Below, in pieces: positions 30,887 through 38,802 of a stretch of DNA of 64,000 nucleotides; position 1 is the first letter of the stretch, and the number at the start of each line of letters is the position of its first letter. The DNA is from PALSA-607 sp963737705. Lineage in GTDB: Bacteria; Actinomycetota; Actinomycetes; Acidothermales; Acidothermaceae. Under the pieces are notes generated by a model. The model saw only the letters and a program-made list of their open reading frames with translations. It was not told the DNA's origin and did no database searches. A program made the position numbers and the translations under genes. The DNA lies in the NCBI GenBank assembly GCA_963737705.1, contig CAVTTP010000005.1:434001-498000 (forward strand), written 5' to 3'.

Positions 30887-32581
30887 TTACGAACTGAGTT
30901 GCGTAGTGCTGAGCGTCGCCTTCACTGTCGTCGGCGAGCCGTTGCGCGTGATGCCGATCGTGACCGTCGTCCCGGACTTCTCCGACCGAATCGCCTGCTG
31001 TAGCGCGGTCCCGTCGGCAATCGCCTTGCCGTCGACCGAGGTGATCAGGTCGCCGACCTGGATCCCGGCGGCCGCAGCAGGACTGCCCGCCTCGACCGCT
31101 TGCACGAGTGCACCGCCAGTTGCGTCGGCGACCGAGACACCGAGGAACGTGCCGCTCTGCGTGGTCTGGCCGCCCTGACTGCTGGCGCCCTTGCCTGCCT
31201 TCAGTGAGGGCAGGTCATTGACCACGGTGTTGCTCGGAATGCTGAAGCCGATGTTCTGCGCAGGCTCGGTCGTCGTGCCCGAGGCGACGGCGACGTTGAT
31301 GCCGATGACTTGCCCGGTGCTGTCGACGAGCGGTCCACCGCTGTTGCCGGGGTTGATCGCGGCGTCGGTCTGTAGCAAGTTCGACAGGTTGTCGTCAGTA
31401 CCCGTGAGGGTGCGACCCTTCGCCGACAAGATGCCCTCGGTAACCGTCGGCGCGCCACCGTAGCCGAGCGCGTTACCGACCGCGAGAACGCTGTCGCCTA
31501 CTGCGGCTGTGTCGGAGTTGGCAAACGTCGCGGGCTTCAAGTTCGTGACACCCGAGATCTTTATGACTGCGAGGTCTTGCGTGGTGTCGATTCCGACGAT
31601 GGACGCCGGGTGCGTGCCGCCGTTATTCGGCAGGGTTACCGTGATGGCTGTCGCACCGTTGACGACGTGCGCGTTCGTCACGATCTCACCGTCGGCGGTG
31701 ATGATGATGCCGGTGCCGGCGCCGCTTTCTTGGAACCCGCCGAAGCCACCGAACCCACCGAAGCCGCCCTGGCCACCTGCACCGGAGGACGTGATCGTGT
31801 CGTTAATAAGGACGACTGAGGGTTCGATGCGAGCGAGCGCGGTCTTCACGTCCGCGGCCACTGACGCGGCCGGAGGCAACGAGCTCGTGGCGGCCGTCGG
31901 TACCGATGCTGCCGTGGTCGAGTTCTTTCCGGAGTGGTCGTCAACAATGTGGACGACGGTCCCGCTGGCCGCAGCCGATATGACGACAGCCGCGGCGACC
32001 AGTGCAGCCGCAGCCATCACGCCGCGGCGCGGCTTGGCACCATCGGTTGTTGTTGCGTCAGCGGGTGGGGTATCCGTTCCCCCGCCGCCGGCGATGACGT
32101 CGGTGGGCGCGCCGGTGTACGGCGATGCGGCAAACGATGCTGTGTCATACGCGGGTGCCCCGGGGTCATACGCGGGTGCCCCGGGGTCATACGCGGGCGC
32201 CCCGGGTGCCGCGACGCTCTCCCAAGACGCGGGCTCCTCGGCGGGTCCTTGGGTGGGCGTCTCGTCCATTCGCGACCACCACGGCGGAGTCACGTTCGCT
32301 GGGAGACCTGGGAGAACCGGCGCATCCGGAGGAGTTGAGCCGGCCGACGCGGCTGGCACGGCGGGCTCAGTCGGCACACTCGGCGCGGTGGGGTCGGCCG
32401 ACGCAGCTGTGACAGGCACGTCCGGCGCAGTCGGCGTACCTGGTGTGCTCGGCGTAGCTGGTGTGCTCGGCGTAGCTGGTGTGCTCGGCGCGAACGGCGC
32501 GAACGGCGCGAACGGCGGCGCTGGTTGCGCGGCCGCCTCGTCGCGCTCGACGTCCGGCTTGATCTCGTCGTTTGAATCCAC
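30887..32581 (-). CDS. membrane-anchored HtrA/DegP-type serine protease with PDZ domain
   Basis: Envelope quality-control protease, 564 residues from GTG 32581 (GAGGAGCGCAC ribosome-binding site). Residues 1-185 are a cytoplasmic Pro/Ala-rich region with three GAPAYDP repeats (127-147) and PAT/PST repeats (32-50). One membrane helix lies at 187-212. The trypsin-like domain carries His305 in TNAHVV, Asp336 in TTQDLAVI and Ser414 in NPGNSGGPL, and a C-terminal PDZ domain follows (about 470-560). A GGF-repeat insert sits at 272-283 in the protease domain. It stands alone, divergent from the HNH gene. Confidence 0.94.
   Translation of the reverse strand: MDSNDEIKPDVERDEAAAQPAPPFAPFAPFAPSTPATPSTPATPSTPGTPTAPDVPVTAASADPTAPSVPTEPAVPAASAGSTPPDAPVLPGLPANVTPPWWSRMDETPTQGPAEEPASWESVAAPGAPAYDPGAPAYDPGAPAYDTASFAASPYTGAPTDVIAGGGGTDTPPADATTTDGAKPRRGVMAAAALVAAAVVISAAASGTVVHIVDDHSGKNSTTAASVPTAATSSLPPAASVAADVKTALARIEPSVVLINDTITSSGAGGQGGFGGFGGFGGFQESGAGTGIIITADGEIVTNAHVVNGATAITVTLPNNGGTHPASIVGIDTTQDLAVIKISGVTNLKPATFANSDTAAVGDSVLAVGNALGYGGAPTVTEGILSAKGRTLTGTDDNLSNLLQTDAAINPGNSGGPLVDSTGQVIGINVAVASGTTTEPAQNIGFSIPSNTVVNDLPSLKAGKGASSQGGQTTQSGTFLGVSVADATGGALVQAVEAGSPAAAAGIQVGDLITSVDGKAIADGTALQQAIRSEKSGTTVTIGITRNGSPTTVKATLSTTQLSS
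32151..32205. repeat. 21-bp coding tandem repeat in htrA (GAPAYDP units)
   Basis: GCGGGTGCCCCGGGGTCATA+C at 32151-32171 and 32172-32192 and a partial third copy to 32205 encode the GAPAYDP heptads of the cytoplasmic region of the HtrA-like protease. Confidence 0.88.
32441..32517. repeat. 18-bp and 9-bp coding tandem repeats at the htrA 5' end
   Basis: GGTGTGCTCGGCGTAGCT occurs at about 32442, 32460 and 32478 (last partial), followed by three GCGAACGGC units to 32517. They encode TPATPS- and APF-type repeats near the N terminus. Confidence 0.85.
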
Positions 32582-32823
32582 GTGCGCTCCTCGTATTCGG
32601 CACCATCTCGACGTCGCCGTCACACAAACCGGCGATCGCTACCAGCTACCGTGCCCGCGGAAGCTGGAGGTTTCCTGTGACAAACATGAAAGCCAGCGAA
32701 GAAAACGACCGCTGAGACGCCGGGATTTTCACGTCGGTTGTCCACATGCTGCTTCACGTGCACAGATTTCGGGGTCCGAACGTGCGGGCAGAAAGTGTCG
32801 GTGGTCGCGGATACCTTCGTTGC

Positions 32824-34197
32824 ATGTTGATCGCGGAGGTTGGTGTCGATCTCGACGTTGATGCCGACGTTGGCGTCGCCGGTCGCGCTGTCGCCTTGTC
32901 GTTGTTACCCGATGCTGCGCCCGCCTGGTCTTTGCAGGATCTGCTGGATTTCGAGCCAGGGCTTTTCGCGGTCAGCTGCTTGTCGCACCTTGACATTGAC
33001 ACCCTCGACGAACAATCCGCATCGGTGGCGTTGGAGTTGGTGGAACGCCAGCAGGCGTGGCTGGCCGAGTTGGGCGTGCGGCTGACCGCGCGGGTCGCGG
33101 GTCCGACGCCACCACCAGATCCCGACAGCAAGGATCCGTTGGGCCGCGACAGCATTGACGGCGGGGTGAACCTGGTCGCGGCGACGTTGGGGATGACCAC
33201 CGGCGGCGCACAGACCCGAGCCGGTGTGGCCCGCAAGATCACCGAATCGCTACCGCACTGCCAGGCGATGATGGCGGCCGGGTTCATGGGTTATCGGCAA
33301 GCGCAGCTGGTCGCCGAGGCGGTCAACGACGCCGGGCTGGGTCAACTCGGCGTCGCCTCGGTTGACGCGCGGGTCGCGTCTCGCATCAAGGGCCAAAGCT
33401 GGGCGGCGTTTCGCCGCACCTTGCGCCGCGCGGTGTTGGCCGCGAACCCCGATCTGGTGCTCGCCGAGCACACGGCGGCGCTGAAGCACCGTTGGGTAGA
33501 GAGGGTCGACTTCTACGACACCGTGACGAGCCAACTGCAGATCACGATGTCCGCGGTCGACGCGCAAACGGTATGGCTGGCCATGGATGCCACCGCGATG
33601 CAGTTGCAAGCCGCCGCCAGGGCTGCCGGGCTGATGGATGAGGGCATCGACGCCTACCGCTCCGACGCGCTGGTCACGTGGGCCAACAATGCTCTGGCCG
33701 ACCCGAACGCACCGCGTCGGCAAGGCCGACGCCACCAAGTGCAGTTCATCACCGACTTGCCGTCGCTGCTCGGCGTGGCCGACAACCCCGCCGAGCTTGT
33801 CGGCTACGGCCCGATCCCCGCCGCACTCGTGCGCGACCGTGCACCTGATGCGGAGTGGTTGCGGCTGATCGCCGACCCGGTGACTGGTTATCTTCTCGAC
33901 TACGGCAGTGTGCTCTACCGTCCGCCGGCGGAGTTGAAGGACTATCTGCTGGCCCGCGACCGGACCTGCCGGTTCCCTGGGTGTAACACCAGGGCGACCG
34001 TCTGCGACATCGACCACAACATCCCAGCACCACGCGGCGACACCTCGGCTAAGAACTGCTGCTGCCTGTGCCACCGCCATCACCAACTCAAGACCTTCGG
34101 CGGCTGGATCGTCCAACTCCAACCCGACGGCTCCTGCCTATGGACGTCCCCATGCGGCCGCCAATTCGTGTCCGACCCACCACGCCAACTCGAGTGA
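32824..34197 (+). CDS. DUF222 / HNH endonuclease domain protein (13E12 repeat family)
   Basis: A 457-residue protein with an all-helical DUF222 N-terminal domain (about 30-330) and a C-terminal HNH nuclease motif: RDRTCRFPGC, then CDIDHNIP and CHRHHQLKTFGGW (about 385-430). The family is abundant and often multicopy in actinobacteria, and its role is unresolved. ATG 32824 is chosen over an upstream start at 32746 because the family starts near this point. The HNH region is unusually Cys-rich (NCCCLC). Nothing else mobile is adjacent. It is divergent from htrA. Confidence 0.85.
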   Translation: MLIAEVGVDLDVDADVGVAGRAVALSLLPDAAPAWSLQDLLDFEPGLFAVSCLSHLDIDTLDEQSASVALELVERQQAWLAELGVRLTARVAGPTPPPDPDSKDPLGRDSIDGGVNLVAATLGMTTGGAQTRAGVARKITESLPHCQAMMAAGFMGYRQAQLVAEAVNDAGLGQLGVASVDARVASRIKGQSWAAFRRTLRRAVLAANPDLVLAEHTAALKHRWVERVDFYDTVTSQLQITMSAVDAQTVWLAMDATAMQLQAAARAAGLMDEGIDAYRSDALVTWANNALADPNAPRRQGRRHQVQFITDLPSLLGVADNPAELVGYGPIPAALVRDRAPDAEWLRLIADPVTGYLLDYGSVLYRPPAELKDYLLARDRTCRFPGCNTRATVCDIDHNIPAPRGDTSAKNCCCLCHRHHQLKTFGGWIVQLQPDGSCLWTSPCGRQFVSDPPRQLE

Positions 34198-34238
34198 ATT
34201 CTCGGGGCGCAACGGTTGCCCGGGTCGTCGGCAAATCC

Positions 34239-34295
34239 GGCTAGGGCCACAACGCCGCCGGCTACGGCCACAACGCCGCCGGCTACGGCCACAAC
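34239..34295. repeat. 21-bp tandem repeat (2.7 copies) carrying the stop of the PNPOx-like gene
   Basis: GGCTACGGCCACAACGCCGC+C occurs at 34239-34259 (one mismatch), 34260-34280 and partially at 34281-34295. On the minus strand the gene ends TTG-TGG-CCG-TAG. The repeat then gives CCG-GCG-GCG-TTG-TGG-CCG-TAG and again a TAG 21 bases on, all in frame. Confidence 0.92.
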
Positions 34296-34945
34296 AACGT
34301 GTGAGTCCAGCCATTGCCCCCGCGTCGATACTGCACGCGTATGTGTTGGCGATCGGTGTCTGCTTGCCAGAACTCGACTGTGTCGGCGGCGACTGCGTAG
34401 AGCGTCCATGCCGGTAATGCGATCTCCGGCATCGCTTCGATGCACCCCATAGCCGCGCATACCGCGACCGCGCATTCATCTCGGCTGACTAGCGGTGCGC
34501 TTTGCGTACCTGCCAACGCAACCGCTCTGGCTCCGACGCCGCGCGCACGAAAGTCAGCCGCGCTTCGCTCGCGGGATGCCTCTGACACCCGTCCACGCAC
34601 GCGCACCTGCCGAGCCAAGGCTGGCCAATAGAACGTCAACGCAGCGCTCGGTTGCGAGGCCAGTTGCTGACCCTTCGCACTATGCGATGCGGTCGCGAAC
34701 CACCAACCGTCGGCGTCGACGTCCTTCAGAATGAGCGTGCGTGCATCGGGCCGCCCCTCGCTGTCGCACGTCGACAGCGTCATCGCGTGGGGCTCGGGGA
34801 TGCCAGCGTCGATGGCGGCCGCGATCCACCCTGCGAAAAGATCGGCCGGCTCGGCCGGAACGGAACCCGGATCGAAGTCCGCAGGCTCGACCGCGAAGAC
34901 GGGCAAGAAACGAAGGACGTCGCGCAGCGGACCAGTCGGTGTCAT
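34283..34945 (-). CDS. pyridoxamine 5'-phosphate oxidase-like flavoprotein
   Basis: FMN-binding split-barrel protein, 220 residues from ATG 34945 (AAGGA about 9 bases upstream; an ATG three codons earlier sits on the ribosome-binding site). PdxH-type features are AMTLSTCDSEGRPDARTLIL, DGWWFATASHSAKGQQLA and RQVRVRGRV. The C terminus matches PdxH less exactly, so a PhzG- or other PNPOx-family oxidase is possible. The gene stands alone. Its last codons are part of the 21-bp array, each unit of which recreates WP-stop. Confidence 0.8.
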   Translation of the reverse strand: MTPTGPLRDVLRFLPVFAVEPADFDPGSVPAEPADLFAGWIAAAIDAGIPEPHAMTLSTCDSEGRPDARTLILKDVDADGWWFATASHSAKGQQLASQPSAALTFYWPALARQVRVRGRVSEASRERSAADFRARGVGARAVALAGTQSAPLVSRDECAVAVCAAMGCIEAMPEIALPAWTLYAVAADTVEFWQADTDRQHIRVQYRRGGNGWTHTLLWP

Positions 34946-35004
34946 GCCCACCATCCTTCAACCCGAGGCGGGCCGGACGCGAGCGACTAAACGGTCTCGG
35001 CCGA

Positions 35005-35607
35005 TTACACCGGCGGGAGCGGGTCGTACTGGATCCCACGGCGTACCTCGCGTGCGCGCTCAACACCGACAAGCCGGGCAACCAGGTGAAGCGCCATATC
35101 GATACCCGCGGACACACCCGCCGCGGTGATCACATTGCCGTCGTCGATAAAACGTTCCTCGGTGCGCACCTCGATCGTGGGGTCCAGCTGGGCAAGGTGG
35201 TCCAACGATGCCCAATGTGTGGTCGCCGGACGACCGGTCAACAGCCCGGCGGCCGCGTAGACGAGGGACCCGGTGCAGACGCTGGTCATCAACGGAGTGC
35301 TCACCCGCTGCATGCGCACCCAATCCAACTGCGGCGCGTCCTGCAAGTGCGCGCGAGTTCCCATCCCGCCGGGGTAGATGAGTACTTCCATGGACGGCAC
35401 GGTGGCGTAGGAGTGGTGGGCTTGAACGACCAGGCCTTTCGCACAGCGCACTAGACCGCCGTCCTTGGACACGCAGAACACGTCGTAACCGTCCTCGGGA
35501 TGCTTCAGCGTCCACCACGAGAGCACTTCCCACGGCCCGAAGGCATCCAGCTCCTCGACCTGGTCGAACAGCAGGATCCCGATGTGCTTGGGTTCAATGC
35601 TCGTCAT
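35005..35607 (-). CDS. DJ-1/PfpI family protein (isonitrile hydratase-like)
   Basis: Class I glutamine amidotransferase-fold protein of 200 residues. It begins HIGILLFDQVEELDAFGPWE, typical of the isocyanide hydratase/AraC-N-like branch, with an acidic residue early. The nucleophile elbow is SVCTGSLVYAAAG, with Cys near residue 111. A general isonitrile hydratase or a glyoxalase-type activity is possible. It lies downstream of the FadR-regulated amine operon on the same strand, separated by a 15-bp stop-codon array, so co-transcription is possible but unproven. Confidence 0.82.
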   Translation of the reverse strand: MTSIEPKHIGILLFDQVEELDAFGPWEVLSWWTLKHPEDGYDVFCVSKDGGLVRCAKGLVVQAHHSYATVPSMEVLIYPGGMGTRAHLQDAPQLDWVRMQRVSTPLMTSVCTGSLVYAAAGLLTGRPATTHWASLDHLAQLDPTIEVRTEERFIDDGNVITAAGVSAGIDMALHLVARLVGVERAREVRRGIQYDPLPPV

Positions 35608-35640
35608 GGAGCCATTCGATCATCGATCCGCCCAGGCCAG

Positions 35641-35715
35641 CGACCGGTTAAGCACCGACCGGTTAAGCAGCGACCGGTTAAGCAGCGACAGCTCAAGAAG
35701 CGACCAGCTAAGCGA
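35641..35715. repeat. 15-bp tandem repeat (5 copies) with an in-frame stop in each unit, at the FadR 3' end
   Basis: CGACCGGTTAAGCAS units start at 35641, 35656 and 35671, with diverged copies at 35686 (CGACAGCTCAAGAAG) and 35701 (CGACCAGCTAAGCGA). Read from the regulator, the frame is GCT-TAG, TCT-TGA, GCT-TAA, GCT-TAA, GCT-TAA at 15-base intervals. All five copies keep a stop, with three different stop codons. Confidence 0.93.
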
Positions 35716-36637
35716 GGAATGCGCGCAGCAGCGCTGCGGTGCCATCGAGGTGTTCGGCCATCGCGTCGCGCGCGGCCTTCGGGTCACCCGCGAGCACCGC
35801 TTGCACGATGGTCGCGTGCTGTTGGTTCGAGTGCACGATGTTGCGCGGCAACAGCGGAATCCCGTCGAGCAGATCATTCACCCGCACTCGCGCATCGGCG
35901 ACCGCTGAAGCCAGCGACGGCGACCCCGACAGCTCGGCGATTGCCAGATGCAGCCGGGAGTCGGCGGGCCGGTAACCGGCAAGTGGGGCCTCGAAGCAGG
36001 CGTTCTGCAAGCGCAACAGTCGAGCCCGCTCCCCCGCGCGAAGACTTCGCCGTGCGGCGCTTTGGGCCGCACCCGACTCGACGGCGAGGCGAAATGCCAG
36101 CGCATCCTCGAGGTCGTTGCGGGCTGCGGCAGAGGGCTTGAGGCGCCGACTGCGAGTGTCCGGTACAGAATCCGTGACCACAAAGGTGCCGCCGCTACGT
36201 CCGCGGCGAGACTCCAGGTAGCCGGCCTCACGTAGTGACCCGATCGCCTCGCGCAGAGTCTCCCGGCTTACCCGCAGCCGATTCGCCAGATCGCGTTCAG
36301 CGGGCAGCCGCTCACCCGGCCTCACCACCCCAAGCTTGATGGTGTGCAGCAGTCGCTCGACTGTTTCCTCGAACGCGTTGCCGCTGCGAATTGGCCTAAG
36401 GACCGGCGCAAACAACGACGGCTCGGGCAAGGAAGCGGTGTCCGGCATCGGGGTCTCCGAGCGCGGGATATCAGGGCTCGGGAGATCAGGGCTCGGGAGA
36501 TCAGGGCTCGGGAGATCAGGGCTCGGGAGATCAGGGCTCGGGATATTCGAGCGCGACGTATCGACTGACGGCAACTCGGGAGCGAGCGGCGAGACGTCGA
36601 GAGCCGCCGACGCTGCGGCCCTACGCGACAGGCTCAC
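35708..36637 (-). CDS. FadR-subfamily GntR regulator of the amine-catabolic operon
   Basis: A 309-residue regulator from GTG 36637 (AGGA 8 bases upstream). Residues 1-60 are low-complexity, with five SPDLP repeats. The winged helix follows (ERLPAERDLANRLRVSRETL at about 105-124) and then a helical FCD effector domain (LEDALAFRLAVESGAAQSAA; later His and Arg residues expected to bind metal and ligand). It is the last gene of the operon, 9 bases after the SDR stop. Its likely binding site is the TGGT-N5-ACCA element upstream of the permease gene. Both ends of the gene carry 15-bp tandem repeats. Confidence 0.9.
   Translation of the reverse strand: MSLSRRAAASAALDVSPLAPELPSVDTSRSNIPSPDLPSPDLPSPDLPSPDLPSPDIPRSETPMPDTASLPEPSLFAPVLRPIRSGNAFEETVERLLHTIKLGVVRPGERLPAERDLANRLRVSRETLREAIGSLREAGYLESRRGRSGGTFVVTDSVPDTRSRRLKPSAAARNDLEDALAFRLAVESGAAQSAARRSLRAGERARLLRLQNACFEAPLAGYRPADSRLHLAIAELSGSPSLASAVADARVRVNDLLDGIPLLPRNIVHSNQQHATIVQAVLAGDPKAARDAMAEHLDGTAALLRAFLA
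36470..36543. repeat. 15-bp coding tandem repeat (5 copies) in the FadR gene
   Basis: ATCAGGGCTCGGGAG is repeated at 36470, 36485, 36500, 36515 and 36530 and encodes SPDLP pentapeptides in the disordered N-terminal region of the regulator. Confidence 0.95.
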
Positions 36638-36646
36638 CGTCGCATC

Positions 36647-37414
36647 CTAAAGCGGCGTTACGTAGGCGCCGCTGATGCCACCGTCGACGAGGAATGAGGA
36701 CGCCGTGATGAAGGACGAATCGTCGCTGGCGAGGAACGCCACTGCAGCCGCGATCTCCTCCGGTTCGGCGAAGCGACCCACCGGGATGTGCACCAGCCGC
36801 CGTGCCGCCCGCTCCGGATCCTTCGCGAATAGCTCCTGCAACAGTGGCGTATTGACAGGCCCCGGACAGAGGGCGTTCACCCGAATCCGCTCACGCGCGA
36901 ACTGCACGCCGAGTTCGCGACTCATCGCCAACACGCCACCCTTGGACGCCGTGTAGCTGATCTGCGATGTCGCCGATCCCATCACCGCAACGAAGGACGC
37001 CGTGTTGATGATCGACCCACCGCCGCGCGCCTGCATGTGGGGGATCGCGTACTTGCAGCACAGGTAGACACTCGTCAGGTTCACTTCCTGTACCCGTCGC
37101 CACGCGTCGATCCCGGTTGTGAGAATCGAGTCGTCGTCCGGGGGCGAGATACCGGCGTTGTTGAATGCAATGTCGAGCCCACCAAAGGTCTCGACCGCCG
37201 CCACGTACATCGCTTGCACGTCGGTGTCGTCCGTCACGTCAGCACGCACGAAGATGCCACCGACGTCGTCCGCTGCCGCCTTGCCTGCCAACTCGTCGAT
37301 GTCGACGCAGACGACCCTCGCACCTTCTGCTGCGAAGCGGCGAGCGGACGCGAGGCCGATACCGCTACCGGCACCAGTGATCACGGCAACCTTGTCCTGC
37401 AGACGAGCGGTCAC
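36647..37414 (-). CDS. short-chain dehydrogenase/reductase (FabG-like)
   Basis: NAD(P)-dependent oxidoreductase of 255 residues with VITGAGSGIGLASA at about 11-24, NNAGIS near 88, an active-site Ser (TASFVAVMGS) near 140 and YTASKGG near 155. GTG 37414 overlaps the ALDH stop (GTGA). In this operon it could oxidise an alcohol intermediate such as gamma-glutamylethanolamide to the aldehyde used by the ALDH. That role is inferred from context only. Confidence 0.88.
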   Translation of the reverse strand: MTARLQDKVAVITGAGSGIGLASARRFAAEGARVVCVDIDELAGKAAADDVGGIFVRADVTDDTDVQAMYVAAVETFGGLDIAFNNAGISPPDDDSILTTGIDAWRRVQEVNLTSVYLCCKYAIPHMQARGGGSIINTASFVAVMGSATSQISYTASKGGVLAMSRELGVQFARERIRVNALCPGPVNTPLLQELFAKDPERAARRLVHIPVGRFAEPEEIAAAVAFLASDDSSFITASSFLVDGGISGAYVTPL

Positions 37415-38802
37415 TTCGACTCCTTCGTGGAGATGAACACGTTCTTGACATCGGTGAAGGAATCGAGGGCGTCGGGGCCGAGCTCGCGACCGAGGCCCGA
37501 CTGCTTGAAGCCGCCGAACGGAGTGCTGTAGCGCACCGAAGAATGCGAGTTCACAGACAGGTTTCCCGAGTCGACCCCGCGGGCAACGCGCAGCGCGCGA
37601 CCGATGTTCTGCGACCAGATCGACCCCGACAACCCGTAGTCGGTGTCGTTGGCGATCCGGATCGCCGCTGCCTCGTCGTCGAACGGAACCACTGCGACCA
37701 CCGGACCGAACACCTCATCGCGAAACACCGGCGCCATGTGGTCCTTCGGCAAAACGACCGTGGGCGGGTACCAGAACCCTGGGCCATCAGGCGCCGAGCC
37801 GCGAAACGCGACCTCGGCATCGTCGACGTACGCCGCCACCATCGCCCGTTGCTCAGCGCTGATGAGTGGCCCCATCTCACTCGCCTCATCACGCGGGTCG
37901 CGCACTTGCACGCCAGCGACGGCGGGCTCGAACAACTCCAGAAAGCGATCAAAGACACTGCGCTGCACCAGAATTCGCGAGCGCGCGCAGCAGTCCTGCC
38001 CTGCATTGTCGAAGACTGCATACGGCGCAGTCGCCGCCGCCTCCGCCAGGTCGGCGTCGTCAAACACGATGTTCGCGCTCTTGCCGCCCAGTTCCAGCGT
38101 CACGCGCTTCACCTGATCTGCGCAGCCGACCATGATGGACTTGCCCACCGCGGTCGAGCCGGTGAAGCAGATCTTGCGTACCGCCCGATGCGTCACGAAT
38201 CGTTGCCCAACAACGGATCCACGTCCCGGCAGGACGGTAAACACCCCTTCGGGGATTCCGGCCTCCAGCGCGAGCTCACCGAGCCGAATCGCCGTCAGCG
38301 GCGTCAGCTCAGCCGGCTTCAAGACGACGGTGTTCCCCGCGGCGAGTGCCGGCGCAAATCCCCAACCCGCGATGGGCATCGGGAAGTTCCACGGCACGAT
38401 GATGCCCACAACACCGAGCGGCTCGCGAAACGTGACGTCGATGCCGCCCGCCACCGGAATCTGCCGACCGAACATCCGCTCGGGCGCCGATGAGTAGTAC
38501 GTCAGCACGTCCCTGACGTTGCCGGCCTCCCAGCGAGCATTGCCGATTGTGTGCCCCGAGTTCGCAACCTCGAGCTGCGCCAACTCCTCGAGAGCGCCCT
38601 CGACTGCGTCGGCGAACCGGCGCAGTAACCGACCGCGATCGGCAGGCGCCACCGCGCGCCACGATTCGAATGCTTCGGCCGCACGGTCGATCGCGGCGTC
38701 CGTCTCGGTCAGGCCCACCAGTTGAACCGTCGTCACCAGCTGCGCCGTCGCAGGGTTGATTACGTCGTGTTCGATTGCAAGCTCAGGCGCAGCACTCGTC
38801 AC
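37411..38802 (-). CDS. aldehyde dehydrogenase (PuuC-like, gamma-glutamyl-aminoaldehyde substrate likely)
   Basis: NAD(P)-dependent ALDH of 463 residues from GTG 38802, which overlaps the ligase stop (GTGA). Landmarks are PWNFPMPIAGWGFAPALAAG, KPAELTPLTA, FTGSTAVGK (cofactor site), ELGGKSANIV with the general-base Glu, and NAGQDCCARSR with the catalytic Cys. The gene partners (glutamate-amine ligase, amidotransferase, permease) suggest that it oxidises a gamma-glutamylated aldehyde. Confidence 0.9.
   Translation of the reverse strand: MTSAAPELAIEHDVINPATAQLVTTVQLVGLTETDAAIDRAAEAFESWRAVAPADRGRLLRRFADAVEGALEELAQLEVANSGHTIGNARWEAGNVRDVLTYYSSAPERMFGRQIPVAGGIDVTFREPLGVVGIIVPWNFPMPIAGWGFAPALAAGNTVVLKPAELTPLTAIRLGELALEAGIPEGVFTVLPGRGSVVGQRFVTHRAVRKICFTGSTAVGKSIMVGCADQVKRVTLELGGKSANIVFDDADLAEAAATAPYAVFDNAGQDCCARSRILVQRSVFDRFLELFEPAVAGVQVRDPRDEASEMGPLISAEQRAMVAAYVDDAEVAFRGSAPDGPGFWYPPTVVLPKDHMAPVFRDEVFGPVVAVVPFDDEAAAIRIANDTDYGLSGSIWSQNIGRALRVARGVDSGNLSVNSHSSVRYSTPFGGFKQSGLGRELGPDALDSFTDVKNVFISTKESK

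Noticed and set aside
31509..32861. 450-residue plus-strand frame opposite htrA
   Set aside because: It mirrors the repeats of the protease gene and has no independent domain or ribosome-binding site.
32824..34197. Homing endonuclease or mobile element
   Set aside because: The DUF222-HNH family is a common chromosomal family in actinobacteria. No inverted repeats, target duplications or transposase are nearby.
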